Shown here: in pieces, positions 47,901 to 55,722 of the stretch | Numbering within the stretch: the first letter of the stretch is position 1 | Layout: the number at the start of each line of letters is the position of its first letter | Source of the DNA: JAGVSZ01 sp019137045 | GTDB lineage: Bacteria > Pseudomonadota > Gammaproteobacteria > Burkholderiales > SG8-39 | DNA length: 64,000 bases | Reading direction: 5' to 3' | Assembly (NCBI GenBank): GCA_046347635.1 | Contig: JAXMFT010000006.1 | Coordinates: 186,001-250,000 of the forward strand | Made by a program: the position numbers and the translations under genes | Notes under the pieces: generated by a model | What the model was told of the DNA's origin: nothing | Seen by the model: the letters and a program-made list of their open reading frames with translations, nothing else | The model's database searches: none

Positions 47901-48183
47901 ACACGACGCTGATCGAGACGTTGCCGGAGGACGAGCTGACCGAGTTGAAGTACAGCAGGTTGTCGATGCCGTTGATCTGCGCCTCGATCGGGGCGGCGAC
48001 CGTGTTCGCGATCACCTCCGCGGTCGCGCCGGGGTAGCGCGCATCCACCGTCACCTGCGGGGGCGCGAGCTCGGGATACTGCGAGATCGGCGACACCCGC
48101 ATCGCCACCGCGCCGCCGAGGAAGATCAGGATCGAGATGACCGACGAGAGGACCGGCCGGTCGATGAAGAAGTGCGTGAACAT
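44998..48183 (-). CDS. RND multidrug efflux transporter, AcrB/MexB (HAE1) type
   Basis: Proton-driven inner-membrane pump of 1061 residues, usual for HAE1 transporters. It starts with the family N-terminus FFIDRPVLSSVISILI and has two repeats of one plus five membrane helices with large periplasmic loops. The proton relay Asp-Asp pair is in GLVVDDAIVVVENVE, and GFSINMLTMFGLILAIG precedes it. The ending is a low-complexity Ala/Pro tail. The gene is 12 bases downstream of the adaptor gene. Substrates of this class are hydrophobic drugs, dyes and detergents; the specific range cannot be read from sequence. Confidence 0.97.
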   Translation of the reverse strand: MFTHFFIDRPVLSSVISILIFLGGAVAMRVSPISQYPELAPPQVTVDARYPGATAEVIANTVAAPIEAQINGIDNLLYFNSVSSSSGNVSISVVFQPGSNPDINQVNVQNRVSQALPLIPQVVSQQGVTVEKKSSSIMMVLSIFSPDERYTSTYIDNYANLYVLEELKRVPGANRAQVFGLPDIAMRVWLRPDRMAQLGITVQEVANAIQGQNQTFGIGQIGAEPAPRGVQQTYVVTAQGLLTKPEEFENIIVRAAKEGTAIVRVRDIGRVELAKRDYSIASRMNGKTATTIGIFQQPGANAVETARAVRARMEELKKQFPTGLDYKITLDTSLFTLNSIDKVVHTFFEAVVLVILVVYLFLQSLRATIIPILAVPVSIVGTFIGMHLLGFSINMLTMFGLILAIGLVVDDAIVVVENVETNMTKHGLGALAAAKRAMSEIAGALISIVLVLVAVFLPVAFLGGVTGTLYQQFAITIAISVVISGVMALTLSPALAAIIIKAHHGEKRGFFRWFEAGFQRLTDGYVGGVARLVQRWPVGLGVYLAILAGIVMMFRALPGSFVPDEDQGYFFIVVETPDTASQGYVGALIEKAEKILAAEPAVQDVAVVNGYSLVDGTFRNNAAVFFPSMKPFDVRTDPSQLTFAVLPRLNAQFAQLKEGFVFALNPPSIPGLGTTGGFEFYIQNRGAGDTRATSQAVQAYLAAARQRPELAGITTTFRGATQQLFVDLDRNKAEVLGVPVQDAFQTMQSFFGSSVAGQFSQFSRVWWVVLQADADYRINPDDFNKVYVRSKTGTMVPLSALITVKYVAAPKLLERFNGFPAVKVTGSPAPGFSSGQALAAMEAVARDTLPGDFSFAWAGQALQEKQSGGTSAIAFVAGLIVVFLLLAAQFEKWTLPIAVVLTVPIAILGALALTWVRGLENDVYFQVGLVTLVGLSAKNAILICEFAIERVRHGMAVRAAAIEAAGLRLRAIVMTSLAFGLGCVPLALASGPGANSLRAIGTGVIGGILASTVVAVFFAPLFFWMLESLSARVGGSKAAPAGPAHGGAAPAAAPQAQREGD

Positions 48184-48195
48184 CGCCGGCGCCGG

Positions 48196-49383
48196 CTATT
48201 TCTTCGCCGCGCCGGCGTTCGCGCCGGCCTTGGACGCGGCCCCGGCGGCGCCCGGCTCCGCGATCCGCACCGGCTGCCCGGGTATCACCTTCAGGACGCC
48301 GTCGACCACCACCCGGTCGCCCGCGTGCAGCCCGGTCAGGACGACGATGTCCTTCTCGCCCAGGTAATCCCCCACCACGACGGGCCGCACTTCCGCGGTC
48401 CCGTCCGGCTTCACGACGTACACGATGTGGCCGTTCGAGCCCTGCTGCACGGCGAGCTGCGGCACGACGATCGCGCCCGGCCGCATCGCGCCGCGCACGT
48501 TGGCGGTCACGAACATGCCCGGGCGCAGCTCCTTCTTCGGGTTGGGCAGCACCGCGCGCACCATGAACGAGCCGGTCTCCTGGCTGAACGACGGGTCGGC
48601 GAAGTTGATCTTGCCGGTGTGCGGGTGGCGCGTTCCGTCCGGCAGCACCACCTCGACGATGTAGTCGCGGTTCTTCGGCTCCAGCACCTGCTTCTTCGCG
48701 ATCTCGTCGCGCCACTTCGCGGCGAGATTCTGCGAGACGCTGAAGGTGACCCAGACCGGATCGATCGCCGCGACGTAGGTGAGGTTCGCGCTCTCCGCCA
48801 TCGCGTTGACGAACGCGCCCTGGCGCTGCAGCGAGCGGCTCGCGAGCCCGGTCACCGGCGAGCGGATCGTCGTGTAGCCCAGATTGAGCTCGGCCTCCTT
48901 GACCTTGGCTCCGGCGGCGAACACCGCGGCCTTGGCGGAGTCGAACTCGCCCTGCGCCCGGTCGAGGTCCGCGCGCGAGAGCGCGTTCTGCTCGGCGAGC
49001 GGCTTCACGCGGCCCAGGTTCGCCTGCGCGGTGGTGAAGCGCGCCTGCTGCGACTGCAACTCCCCGCGCGCCGCCTCGAGCTGGGCCTGGAACGGCTTCG
49101 GGTCGAGCTGGAAGAGGAGCTGCCCTTCCTTCACCAGTTCGCCCTCCTGGTAGGCGATCCGGTCGAGGTAGCCCGACACCCGCGCGACGATGTTGACCTG
49201 GCGCGAGCTCTCGGTCTGCGCGACGAAGCTCGCGACGTAGGGGATGTCGCGCGGCTCGACGGTGATCACCGTGACCTCGGGGGCCGGGCGCTGCGGGGGC
49301 GGGGCCTCCCGCGAGCAGCCGGCGGCGAGCGCGGCGAGGGCGGCGAGCGGAACGGCAAGACGACTGAGCTGGACAGCGGGCAT
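48196..49383 (-). CDS. RND efflux periplasmic adaptor lipoprotein (AcrA/MexA family)
   Basis: Membrane fusion protein of 395 residues linking the pump to the outer-membrane channel. Lipobox LAAGC (Cys near residue 22), then the first barrel strand APEVTVITVEPRDIPYVASF, the lipoyl-type motif ARVSGYLDRIAYQEGELVKE, an alpha-hairpin (about 100-165) and the second lipoyl half TTIRSPVTGLASRS. The ending is Ala/Gly/Lys-rich. ATG chosen because it gives a proper lipoprotein signal; the frame is open upstream without one. First gene of the operon adaptor-pump-channel-(guaD). No repressor gene is adjacent. Confidence 0.95.
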   Translation of the reverse strand: MPAVQLSRLAVPLAALAALAAGCSREAPPPQRPAPEVTVITVEPRDIPYVASFVAQTESSRQVNIVARVSGYLDRIAYQEGELVKEGQLLFQLDPKPFQAQLEAARGELQSQQARFTTAQANLGRVKPLAEQNALSRADLDRAQGEFDSAKAAVFAAGAKVKEAELNLGYTTIRSPVTGLASRSLQRQGAFVNAMAESANLTYVAAIDPVWVTFSVSQNLAAKWRDEIAKKQVLEPKNRDYIVEVVLPDGTRHPHTGKINFADPSFSQETGSFMVRAVLPNPKKELRPGMFVTANVRGAMRPGAIVVPQLAVQQGSNGHIVYVVKPDGTAEVRPVVVGDYLGEKDIVVLTGLHAGDRVVVDGVLKVIPGQPVRIAEPGAAGAASKAGANAGAAKK

Positions 49384-49526
49384 CGGAAGAGCAACCCCAA
49401 TTCTCGAGGCAGCGGACACGTGCGGTGCGAGGCCCCGCCGAGCAGGCGGGCGTTCAGCAGCGGGCGTAGTTTGCCTCAGATCGCCGGCGCGCCGCCATCG
49501 GCGGCGGAGAGCCATCCGGATCTGGC

Positions 49527-49532
49527 TATACT
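49527..49532 (+). promoter_or_regulatory. Candidate -10 element TATACT
   Basis: TATACT lies 29 bases before the GTG of the GNAT gene, in the 178-base divergent gap between it and the efflux operon. No matching -35 is seen. Confidence 0.4.
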
Positions 49533-49561
49533 CGATCCTGCCGCGAATTCCCCTGCCCGCA

Positions 49562-50104
49562 GTGGACGCATCAGAGTACTCGACCCTGGAGACGCTGCGC
49601 AGCGGGCAGCGCGTGGAGATTCGCGCGCAGCGCGTGAGCGACCGCGCCTTGCTGCGCGAGGCCCTCGTCAACCTGAGCGAGGAGGCGCGGTATCGCCGCT
49701 TCTTCGCGCCCAAGCGCAGCTTCACGCCGAAGGAAGTCGATTTCTACCTGAACATCGACTTCGTGAACCACGTCGCCCTGGTGGTCGTGATGGACGGCGC
49801 GATCGTGGGCGGCGCGCGCTACATCGTGTCGGAGCCCGGGCGCGCCGAGGTCGCGTTCAGCGTGGACGATTCGCACCAGGGCCAGGGGATCGCCTCGGCC
49901 CTGATGCGCCACCTGGTCGCGATCGCGCGCGACGCGGGGTTGAACGAGCTCGTTGCGGAAGTGCTGCCGGGCAACGCGCCGATGCTGAAGGTGTTCGAGC
50001 GAAGCGGGCTATCGATGCGGCAATGGCGCGAGGGTGGCGTCGTGCACGTCGCGCTGGGCCTGCCGCGCGCCGGCAGACCCCCGGCCGGGATCCAACCAAA
50101 GTAG
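49562..50104 (+). CDS. GNAT-family N-acetyltransferase
   Basis: A 180-residue GNAT protein. The N-terminal part RAQRVSDRALLREALVNLSEEARYRRFF resembles the GNAT domains of protein acetyltransferases of the Pat/YfiQ group. The acetyl-CoA binding P-loop is in VDDSHQGQGIASALMRHLV (Q-x-x-G-x-G/A). Substrate unknown; a protein lysine acetyltransferase or a small-molecule acetylase are both possible. The GTG start gives a compact domain and follows a TATACT -10 candidate. Divergent from the efflux operon. Confidence 0.85.
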   Translation: MDASEYSTLETLRSGQRVEIRAQRVSDRALLREALVNLSEEARYRRFFAPKRSFTPKEVDFYLNIDFVNHVALVVVMDGAIVGGARYIVSEPGRAEVAFSVDDSHQGQGIASALMRHLVAIARDAGLNELVAEVLPGNAPMLKVFERSGLSMRQWREGGVVHVALGLPRAGRPPAGIQPK

Positions 50105-50114
50105 GATTTGCGGC

Positions 50115-50139
50115 GTGCACCACGGGCATTAGCGTGCAC
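50115..50139. repeat. Paired CGTGCAC repeats upstream of DUF3300
   Basis: CGTGCAC occurs at 50114-50120 and 50133-50139, 19 bases apart, about two helical turns. Each contains the palindrome GTGCAC. They lie 20-45 bases before the DUF3300 ATG and could be a repressor or activator site; no regulator is adjacent. Confidence 0.3.
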
Positions 50140-50159
50140 GAGATGAGGAGGGCCGACGC

Positions 50160-51557
50160 ATGAACGGGTGGAGCAAGGGCCTCGGCGCGCGCTGCGCCGC
50201 GCTGCTGCTCGCGGCCGCCGCCGCGCTCGGCGCGGCGCGCGCACAGACACAGACGCAGGCCGAGCCCCCACCCTTCAAGCCGGAGGAGATCGAGGCGCTG
50301 GTCGCGCCGATCGCGCTCTATCCCGACTCGCTCCTGTCGCAGGTGCTGATGGCGTCCACCTATCCCCTCGAAATCGTGCAAGCGGCGCGCTGGGTGAAGG
50401 CCAATCCGAGCCAGAAGGGCGACGCCGCCGTCAAGGCGGTGGAGAACCAGACCTGGGACGTGAGCGTCAAGTCGCTGGTCGCATTCCCCCAGATCCTCGA
50501 GCCGATGAACGAGAAGCTCGACTGGACGCAGAAGCTCGGCGACGCGTTCCTCGCCGACCAGAAGGCGGTCATGGACGCCATCCAGCGGCTGCGGGTGAAG
50601 GCCGAGAAGTCGGGCAACCTCAAGTCCTCCGAGCAGCAGAAGGTCATCGTCGAGGAGGCGGCGCCGCAGCAGACGGTCATCAAGATCGAGCCGGCGAACC
50701 CGCAGACGATCTACGTGCCGGCCTACAACCCGACGGTCGTGTACGGGGCATGGGGTTATCCGGCCTATCCGCCGTATTACTGGCCACCTTCCCCGGTCTG
50801 GTATCCCGGCGGCTACTTGATGGCCGGGTTCGCCTGGGGCGTTGGCATCGCGGCCGCGGGCGCGATCTTCGGCGGGTTCAACTGGGGGGGCGGCGACGTG
50901 AACATCAACGTGAACCGCGCGACCAACATCGACAAGAATTTCAACCGCACCAACGTGGGCAGCGGCAACAAGTGGCAGCACGACTCGAGCCACCGCAAGG
51001 GCGTGTCGTACCGCGACCAGGCGAGCCGCGACAAGTTCGGCAAGGACGTCCCCGGACGCGACGGGCGCAACGACTTCCGCGGGCGCGACGGCGCCGGTGA
51101 TCGCGGCGGGGTCGGCGATCGTGGTGGCGTCGGCGATCGCGGGGGACCGGGCGACCGCGGCGGACCGGGCGACCGCGGCGGACCGGGCGACCGCGGCGGC
51201 GTAGGTGACCGCGGAGGGCCGAGCGTGGCTGACCGAGGCGGACCGGGTGTCGGTGATCGTGGCGGCGCCGGTGACCGCGGTGGGCCGAGCGTCGCCGATC
51301 GGGGTGGACCCGGCGCCGGCGGTCGCGACAACGCGTTCCAGGGCGTGGGCGGCGGGGCGGCTTCGCAGCGCGACTTCAACCGCGGACAAGCGAGCAACCG
51401 GTCGATGGCGAGTCACGGCGGCGGCGGTGGCGGCGCACGCGCGAGCGCCGGCGGTGGCGGCGGCGCGCGCGCAGGCGGTGGCGGAGGCGGCGGTCGTGCA
51501 GGCGGTGGAGGCGGCGGAGGTGGTCGCGGCGGCGGCGGTGGCGGCGGCAGGCGCTAA
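50160..51557 (+). CDS. DUF3300 secreted protein with GDRGG repeats and poly-glycine tail
   Basis: A 465-residue exported protein. The signal peptide is cleaved near residue 28 (ARAQ). The DUF3300 domain (about 38-190) has VAPIALYPDSLLSQVLMAST, then YVPAYNPTVVYGAWG and a Tyr/Pro/Trp-rich segment. A hydrophobic helix (about 220-240) follows. From about residue 300 the sequence is low-complexity: repeats of GDRGG with V, P or A between them, then a Gly-rich tail with runs of eight or nine Gly. Function unknown. The DUF2950 gene follows after 13 bases; these two families commonly pair. A GAGGAGGG ribosome site precedes the ATG. Confidence 0.88.
   Translation: MNGWSKGLGARCAALLLAAAAALGAARAQTQTQAEPPPFKPEEIEALVAPIALYPDSLLSQVLMASTYPLEIVQAARWVKANPSQKGDAAVKAVENQTWDVSVKSLVAFPQILEPMNEKLDWTQKLGDAFLADQKAVMDAIQRLRVKAEKSGNLKSSEQQKVIVEEAAPQQTVIKIEPANPQTIYVPAYNPTVVYGAWGYPAYPPYYWPPSPVWYPGGYLMAGFAWGVGIAAAGAIFGGFNWGGGDVNINVNRATNIDKNFNRTNVGSGNKWQHDSSHRKGVSYRDQASRDKFGKDVPGRDGRNDFRGRDGAGDRGGVGDRGGVGDRGGPGDRGGPGDRGGPGDRGGVGDRGGPSVADRGGPGVGDRGGAGDRGGPSVADRGGPGAGGRDNAFQGVGGGAASQRDFNRGQASNRSMASHGGGGGGARASAGGGGGARAGGGGGGGRAGGGGGGGGRGGGGGGGRR
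51096..51323 (+). repeat. Tandem repeats encoding GDRGG units
   Basis: About a dozen imperfect copies of a 15-18 base unit with core GG(C/T)GA(C/T)CG(C/T)GG(C/T)GG inside the DUF3300 gene. Units differ mostly at third positions. This is a coding repeat that may vary in copy number between strains. Confidence 0.7.
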
Positions 51558-51570
51558 GGGGAACTCGACG

Positions 51571-52467
51571 ATGCGATCGGTACTGCAACGATTCTGCGCC
51601 GCACTGGCGCTCGCCCTCGCGGCATGGGCTCCGGCCGCGCTCGCGCAGCAGAAGACGTTCCCCTCGCCCGAAGCCGCGATGAACGCGTTCGGCGATGCGG
51701 TCGCCACGAGCGACGACGACGCGATGAAAGGGCTGCTGGGCCCGGACTATCGAGACCTGATTCCGCCGGCCGGGGCCGAAGTGCGCTATCGCTTCCTCGC
51801 CGCGTGGGCGAAAGCGCACGCGATCAAGCCGGAGGGCGACGCGAAGGCGCTCGTCGCCGTCGGCACCGACGGCTGGACCATGCCGATCCCGATCGTGAAG
51901 ACCGCGCAGGGCTGGCGGTTCGACACGCGCGCCGGCGCCGACGAGATGCGCGTGCGCCGCATCGGCCGCAACGAGAACGCGGTGATGCAGGTCATGCTCG
52001 CCATCTTCGACGCGCAGAAGGACTATGCGCGGGTGGACCGCAACCGCGACGGGGTGCTCCAGTACGCCGCGAAGTTCATGAGCGCGCCGGGGAAGCAGGA
52101 CGGGCTGTACTGGCCGACGAAGGCGGGCGAGCCCGAGAGCCCGCTCGGGCCGGCGTTCGCCGCGGCGCGCGCGGCGGGCGGCGGCAACACGGGGTACTAC
52201 GGCTACCGCTTCAAGCTGCTCACGGGCCAGGGCAAGAATGCGCCGGGCGGCGCCTACGACTACGTCGTGCGCGGCCGCATGATCGGCGGCTTCGCGGCGG
52301 TCGCGTGGCCGGTCAAGTACGGCGACACCGGCGTGATGACGTTCATGGTGAGCCACGACGGCGTCCTGTACGAGAAGGACCTCGGTCCCGACACCGCCGC
52401 GCGCGCGGCCGCGATGACGCGCTTCGACCCGGACTCGGGCTGGCAGAAGGCCGAACCGGGGCATTGA
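51571..52467 (+). CDS. DUF2950 secreted protein
   Basis: A 298-residue protein with a signal peptide (cleavage near residue 25, ALAQQ). Family features include FPSPEAAMNAFGDAVATSDD, GQGKNAPGGAYDYVVRGRM, GGFAAVAWPVKYGDTGVMTF and VSHDGVLYEKDLGPDT. DUF2950 proteins have no established function. The ATG follows a GGGGA site 13 bases after the DUF3300 gene, so the two are probably one transcript. Probably periplasmic. Confidence 0.9.
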   Translation: MRSVLQRFCAALALALAAWAPAALAQQKTFPSPEAAMNAFGDAVATSDDDAMKGLLGPDYRDLIPPAGAEVRYRFLAAWAKAHAIKPEGDAKALVAVGTDGWTMPIPIVKTAQGWRFDTRAGADEMRVRRIGRNENAVMQVMLAIFDAQKDYARVDRNRDGVLQYAAKFMSAPGKQDGLYWPTKAGEPESPLGPAFAAARAAGGGNTGYYGYRFKLLTGQGKNAPGGAYDYVVRGRMIGGFAAVAWPVKYGDTGVMTFMVSHDGVLYEKDLGPDTAARAAAMTRFDPDSGWQKAEPGH

Positions 52468-52515
52468 CGCGTCGGGCCGTCGCCCGGACGAGACCACCCA
52501 GGAAAGCATGCGACG

Positions 52516-53010
52516 ATGGGCGCGGCGTTCGACACCGGCAAGTCGACCGCGAAGGGCCTCGTCCTGCTCGCGGCCCTCGTCGGGATGCTCGCCGGCATCG
52601 GCGGGTTCACGTTCCTCTACGCCGAAGGGTTCTCCTACATGAGCTCGGACCCGAAGGCGTGCGTGAACTGCCACATCATGCAGCCGCAGTACGAGGGGTG
52701 GCAGAAGGCGAGCCACCACGCCGTGGCGACCTGCGTCGACTGCCACCTGCCGCACAGCTTCGTCCGGAAGTGGATCGCCAAGGGGCTGAGCGGCTTCCAC
52801 GACTCGAAAGCGTTCACGTTCCAGGATTTCCACGAGCCGATCATGATCGGGCCGGCGATGAGCCGCATCCTGCAGGAGAGCTGCCTGCACTGCCACGCCG
52901 CGCTGGTGCACGACCTGGTGCCGCAGCCCGGCAACGAAGCGGACGAAGTGCGCTGCGTCCACTGCCATCGCGCGGTCGGGCACGGCGCGACGACCGGCCT
53001 GGGCCGCTAG
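52516..53010 (+). CDS. nrfH: Cytochrome c nitrite reductase small subunit NrfH
   Basis: Membrane-anchored NapC/NirT-family tetraheme cytochrome that takes electrons from quinol and passes them to NrfA. The 164 residues have one N-terminal membrane helix (about 13-36). Four CXXCH hemes follow: Cys49-Cys52-His53, with Met55 (CHIM) as expected for the unusual heme 1 ligand of NrfH, then 73-77, 123-127 and 147-151. No further cysteines. The gene precedes nrfA by 22 bases, the standard nrfHA order. NrfH proteins typically use menaquinol, which fits the menaquinol-type fumarate reductase at the right end. Confidence 0.96.
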   Translation: MGAAFDTGKSTAKGLVLLAALVGMLAGIGGFTFLYAEGFSYMSSDPKACVNCHIMQPQYEGWQKASHHAVATCVDCHLPHSFVRKWIAKGLSGFHDSKAFTFQDFHEPIMIGPAMSRILQESCLHCHAALVHDLVPQPGNEADEVRCVHCHRAVGHGATTGLGR

Positions 53011-53032
53011 AACCCGGAAGGAGGAGAAGAAG

Positions 53033-54469
53033 ATGCAATCGACGCAACGAGGCGCCTCGCGCGCGCTGCTGATCGGGACGATGCTCGTGGTCGCGATCGC
53101 GACCGCCCTGGTCACCGCGCTGCTGGTGAACATCTTCGAGCGCAAGAGCGAGGCGCGGAACCCGTACGTGCGCCTCACCGAAGTCACCGAGGAAACGACC
53201 GACCCGGCCAAGTGGGGCGTCAACTGGCCGAAACAGTACGACTCCTACCTCCTGACTGCGCAGACCACGCGCACGCGCTTCGGCGGCCACGGCGGCAGCG
53301 AGGCGCTGCCGGAGGAGAAGATCAAGCGCGACCCGTGGCTCAAGCGCATGTTCCTCGGGTACGCCTTCTCGATCGACTACCGGGATCGCCGCGGCCATGC
53401 GTTCATGCTGGCCGACCAGGAGGCGACGAAGCGGCTGACGAAGCCCCAGACCGGCTCCTGCCTGCACTGCCACGCGTCGGTGATGCCGCTCTATCGCGAG
53501 CTCGGCAAGGGCGACCCCGCGAAGGGGCTGGCGGAGAGCTACAAGTATTCCTACCAGGACCTCAACAAGAAGCTGCACGACTCCGGGCACGCGCATCCGG
53601 TCTCGTGCGTCGACTGCCACGACCCGAAGACGATGGCGCTGCGGGTGACGCGCCCCGGGTTCATCGAGGGCATTCAGGCGCTGGCCGCGTCGGACGCGCC
53701 GGTGCCGGCGATGCCCTCGATCGAGCGCTGGCGCGCCGGGGGAAAGCAGAAGCCCTACGACCCGAACGCCGATGCGAGCCGCACCGAGATGCGCTCCTAC
53801 GTCTGCGGGCAGTGCCACGTGGAGTACTACTGCTCGTCGCAGCTCCCGCTCACTTTCCCGTGGGGGAAGGGCCTGCGCGCGGCCGACCAGGAGAAGTTCT
53901 GGGACGCGACCAAGTTCGCCGACGGCAGCCGCTTCTTCGACTACAAGCACGCGGAGACGGGCGCGCCGATCCTGAAGGCCCAGCACCCCGAGTTCGAGCT
54001 GTGGAGCCAGGGCGTGCACGCGCGCAGCGGCGTCGCCTGCGCCGACTGCCACATGCCCTACGTGCGCGACGGCGCGACCAAGGTCTCGGACCACTGGGTG
54101 CGCAGCCCGCTGCTCAACATCAACCGCGCCTGCCAGACCTGCCACCACTTCCCCGAGGAGGAGATCAAGGCGCGCGTCGACGCGATCCAGCAACGCAACT
54201 TCGACCTGATGCAGCGCGGCGGCGCGGCGATCGTCGCGCTGATGGACGCGATCGTGGCGGCGAAGAAGGAGGGCGCGAGCCCCGAGCAGCTCGACGAAGC
54301 GCTCGAGCTGCAGCGCAAGGCCCAGTGGCGGCTCGACTTCATCGCGGCCGAGAACTCGATGGGCTTCCACGCCCCGCAGGAAGCGGCGATGGTCCTGGGC
54401 GAGGCGCTCGACTACGCGCGCCAGGGCGAGGCGGCCGCGCTGCGCTGGCACAGCGCAAAGAAGAAGTAG
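53033..54469 (+). CDS. nrfA: Ammonia-forming cytochrome c nitrite reductase NrfA, CXXCH variant
   Basis: Pentaheme periplasmic enzyme reducing nitrite to ammonium with six electrons. The 478 residues have an N-terminal hydrophobic segment (about 10-33) without a clear cleavage site. Hemes: Cys143-Cys146-His147, Cys192-Cys195-His196, Cys258-Cys261-His262 (CGQCHVEYYC, with the calcium-site Tyr), Cys336-Cys339-His340 and Cys367-Cys370-His371. In classical NrfA the first motif is CXXCK with Lys as axial ligand of the catalytic heme; here it is CLHCH. CXXCH variants of NrfA are known. The ribosome site is GGAGGAG. Partner of the upstream NrfH. Confidence 0.95.
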   Translation: MQSTQRGASRALLIGTMLVVAIATALVTALLVNIFERKSEARNPYVRLTEVTEETTDPAKWGVNWPKQYDSYLLTAQTTRTRFGGHGGSEALPEEKIKRDPWLKRMFLGYAFSIDYRDRRGHAFMLADQEATKRLTKPQTGSCLHCHASVMPLYRELGKGDPAKGLAESYKYSYQDLNKKLHDSGHAHPVSCVDCHDPKTMALRVTRPGFIEGIQALAASDAPVPAMPSIERWRAGGKQKPYDPNADASRTEMRSYVCGQCHVEYYCSSQLPLTFPWGKGLRAADQEKFWDATKFADGSRFFDYKHAETGAPILKAQHPEFELWSQGVHARSGVACADCHMPYVRDGATKVSDHWVRSPLLNINRACQTCHHFPEEEIKARVDAIQQRNFDLMQRGGAAIVALMDAIVAAKKEGASPEQLDEALELQRKAQWRLDFIAAENSMGFHAPQEAAMVLGEALDYARQGEAAALRWHSAKKK

Positions 54470-54508
54470 CGGGGCCGGGTCGGGGCGGGAGATCTTCCGC
54501 TGGGCGGC

Positions 54509-55660
54509 TTGCTGCGCCTCCTGGTCTGCCTCGCGGCCATCGGCGCCGCGTTAGCGGTCGAGGCGGCCGACGACACGGCCAGGGGCGAAGCGCGGGCATC
54601 CCGATTCTTCGACCCCGGCGACGGCTGGTTCGACGTCAGCGGCTTCCTCGACACCGCCTACGGGTTCATCCCGATCGTCGCGCCGATCACCGAGCCTGCG
54701 GTCGGCTACGGCGCCGCCGGCGCGCTCGTGTTCATCGACCGGAACGTGCCGGGCGCCGGGCAGCGCTTCGCGCGCCCGAACATCGCGGTGGCCGGCGGGC
54801 TCGCCACCGAGAACGGGACGAGCGGGCTGTTCGGCGGCCATCTCGGCAACTGGATGGACGGCAGGCTCCGCACGCTGGTGGCCGTGGCGGACGCCGACGT
54901 CAACCTCGAGTTCTTCGGGCTCGGCGGCGACCGCAGGCCGGGCGGCTCGGGCCTGGGCTATACCGTCGCGGCGCGCGGCGGTCTCGTGGGCGCGAGCTAT
55001 CGCCTCGGCGATACCGAGCTGTGGCTGGGACTGCGATACGCGCTCGCGACTACCCGGGTCTCCCTCACCGCGTTCGGTTCCGGCCTGCCGGAGATCCCGT
55101 CGTCCGACCGCGACCTGCGTCTCGCAGGCCTGACGCCCTCGCTCACGCTGGATACGCGCGACAACTTCTTCACGCCGACGCGCGGGTCTTATGTCGATCT
55201 GTCGATCCCGGTGTTTCGTGATGCGCTCGGCGGCAATCGGAACTTCGAGAAGGCAGCCCTGACCGGAATGCACTTCGAGCCGCTCGGCCGGACACTCTTC
55301 TTCGGCGTGCGGGGGACCGCCCAGACCAGCTCGGACGGAACGCCTTTCTATCTCCGGCCCTTCGTCATGCTGCGCGGCGTCCAGGCGCTGCAGTACCAGG
55401 GCGACCAGGCGGCGGAAGTCGAGGCGGAGCTGCGCTGGCAGCTGCACCCGCGGTTCAGCGTCGTCGGGTTCGGCGGCGCAGGCGTCGCGCGCGGGAGCGC
55501 TGCGCAGCCGGATCGGCAGAAGACGGTCGCGGCCGGCGGCGGCGGCGTGCGCTACCTGATGGCGAAGACGTACGGCCTGTGGATGGGGCTCGACGTCGGG
55601 TTCGGGCCGGGCGATCCGATCCTGTACGTCGTGTTCGGAAGCGCGTGGGCGCGGCCGTAG
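54509..55660 (+). CDS. Outer-membrane beta-barrel protein, BamA/D15-like surface antigen
   Basis: A 383-residue exported protein with a short signal peptide (cleavage near residue 19, VEAAD). The rest is rich in alternating beta strands with Gly and aromatic residues, and has ATTRVSLTAFGSG, PSLTLDTRDNFFTPTRGSYVDLS and LRGVQALQYQGDQAAEVEAE. These match the C-terminal barrel of the bacterial surface antigen (D15/Omp85) family, including the R-G-x-x-x strand-16 region. No POTRA domains, so it is a barrel-only member. TTG start. Function unknown; close to nrfA but with a 39-base gap. Confidence 0.8.
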   Translation: MLRLLVCLAAIGAALAVEAADDTARGEARASRFFDPGDGWFDVSGFLDTAYGFIPIVAPITEPAVGYGAAGALVFIDRNVPGAGQRFARPNIAVAGGLATENGTSGLFGGHLGNWMDGRLRTLVAVADADVNLEFFGLGGDRRPGGSGLGYTVAARGGLVGASYRLGDTELWLGLRYALATTRVSLTAFGSGLPEIPSSDRDLRLAGLTPSLTLDTRDNFFTPTRGSYVDLSIPVFRDALGGNRNFEKAALTGMHFEPLGRTLFFGVRGTAQTSSDGTPFYLRPFVMLRGVQALQYQGDQAAEVEAELRWQLHPRFSVVGFGGAGVARGSAAQPDRQKTVAAGGGGVRYLMAKTYGLWMGLDVGFGPGDPILYVVFGSAWARP

Positions 55661-55671
55661 CGGCCGCGGCT

Positions 55672-55700
55672 ACACTGCGTCAATGCGGCCGTCGGGCCGC
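55672..55700 (+). promoter_or_regulatory. Candidate -10 TACACT followed by a 5' leader hairpin
   Basis: TACACT (55672-55677) would start transcription near 55684, directly before a hairpin GCGGCC-GTCG-GGCCGC (55685-55700). An AAGGAG site and the ATG of the SpoIIAA-like gene follow. The hairpin could protect the transcript or end the upstream one. Confidence 0.35.
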
Positions 55701-55722
55701 TTCACGTAAGGAGAACGAGACG

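Noticed and set aside
44950..50163. A plus-strand open frame of about 1737 codons across the efflux operon
   Set aside because: It is antisense to three clear RND genes, with low-complexity Arg/Glu/His translation; a composition artefact.
51096..51556. Repeats that could be mistaken for a CRISPR array or minisatellite
   Set aside because: They are in frame within the DUF3300 gene, have no spacers of constant length, and encode GDRGG and glycine runs.
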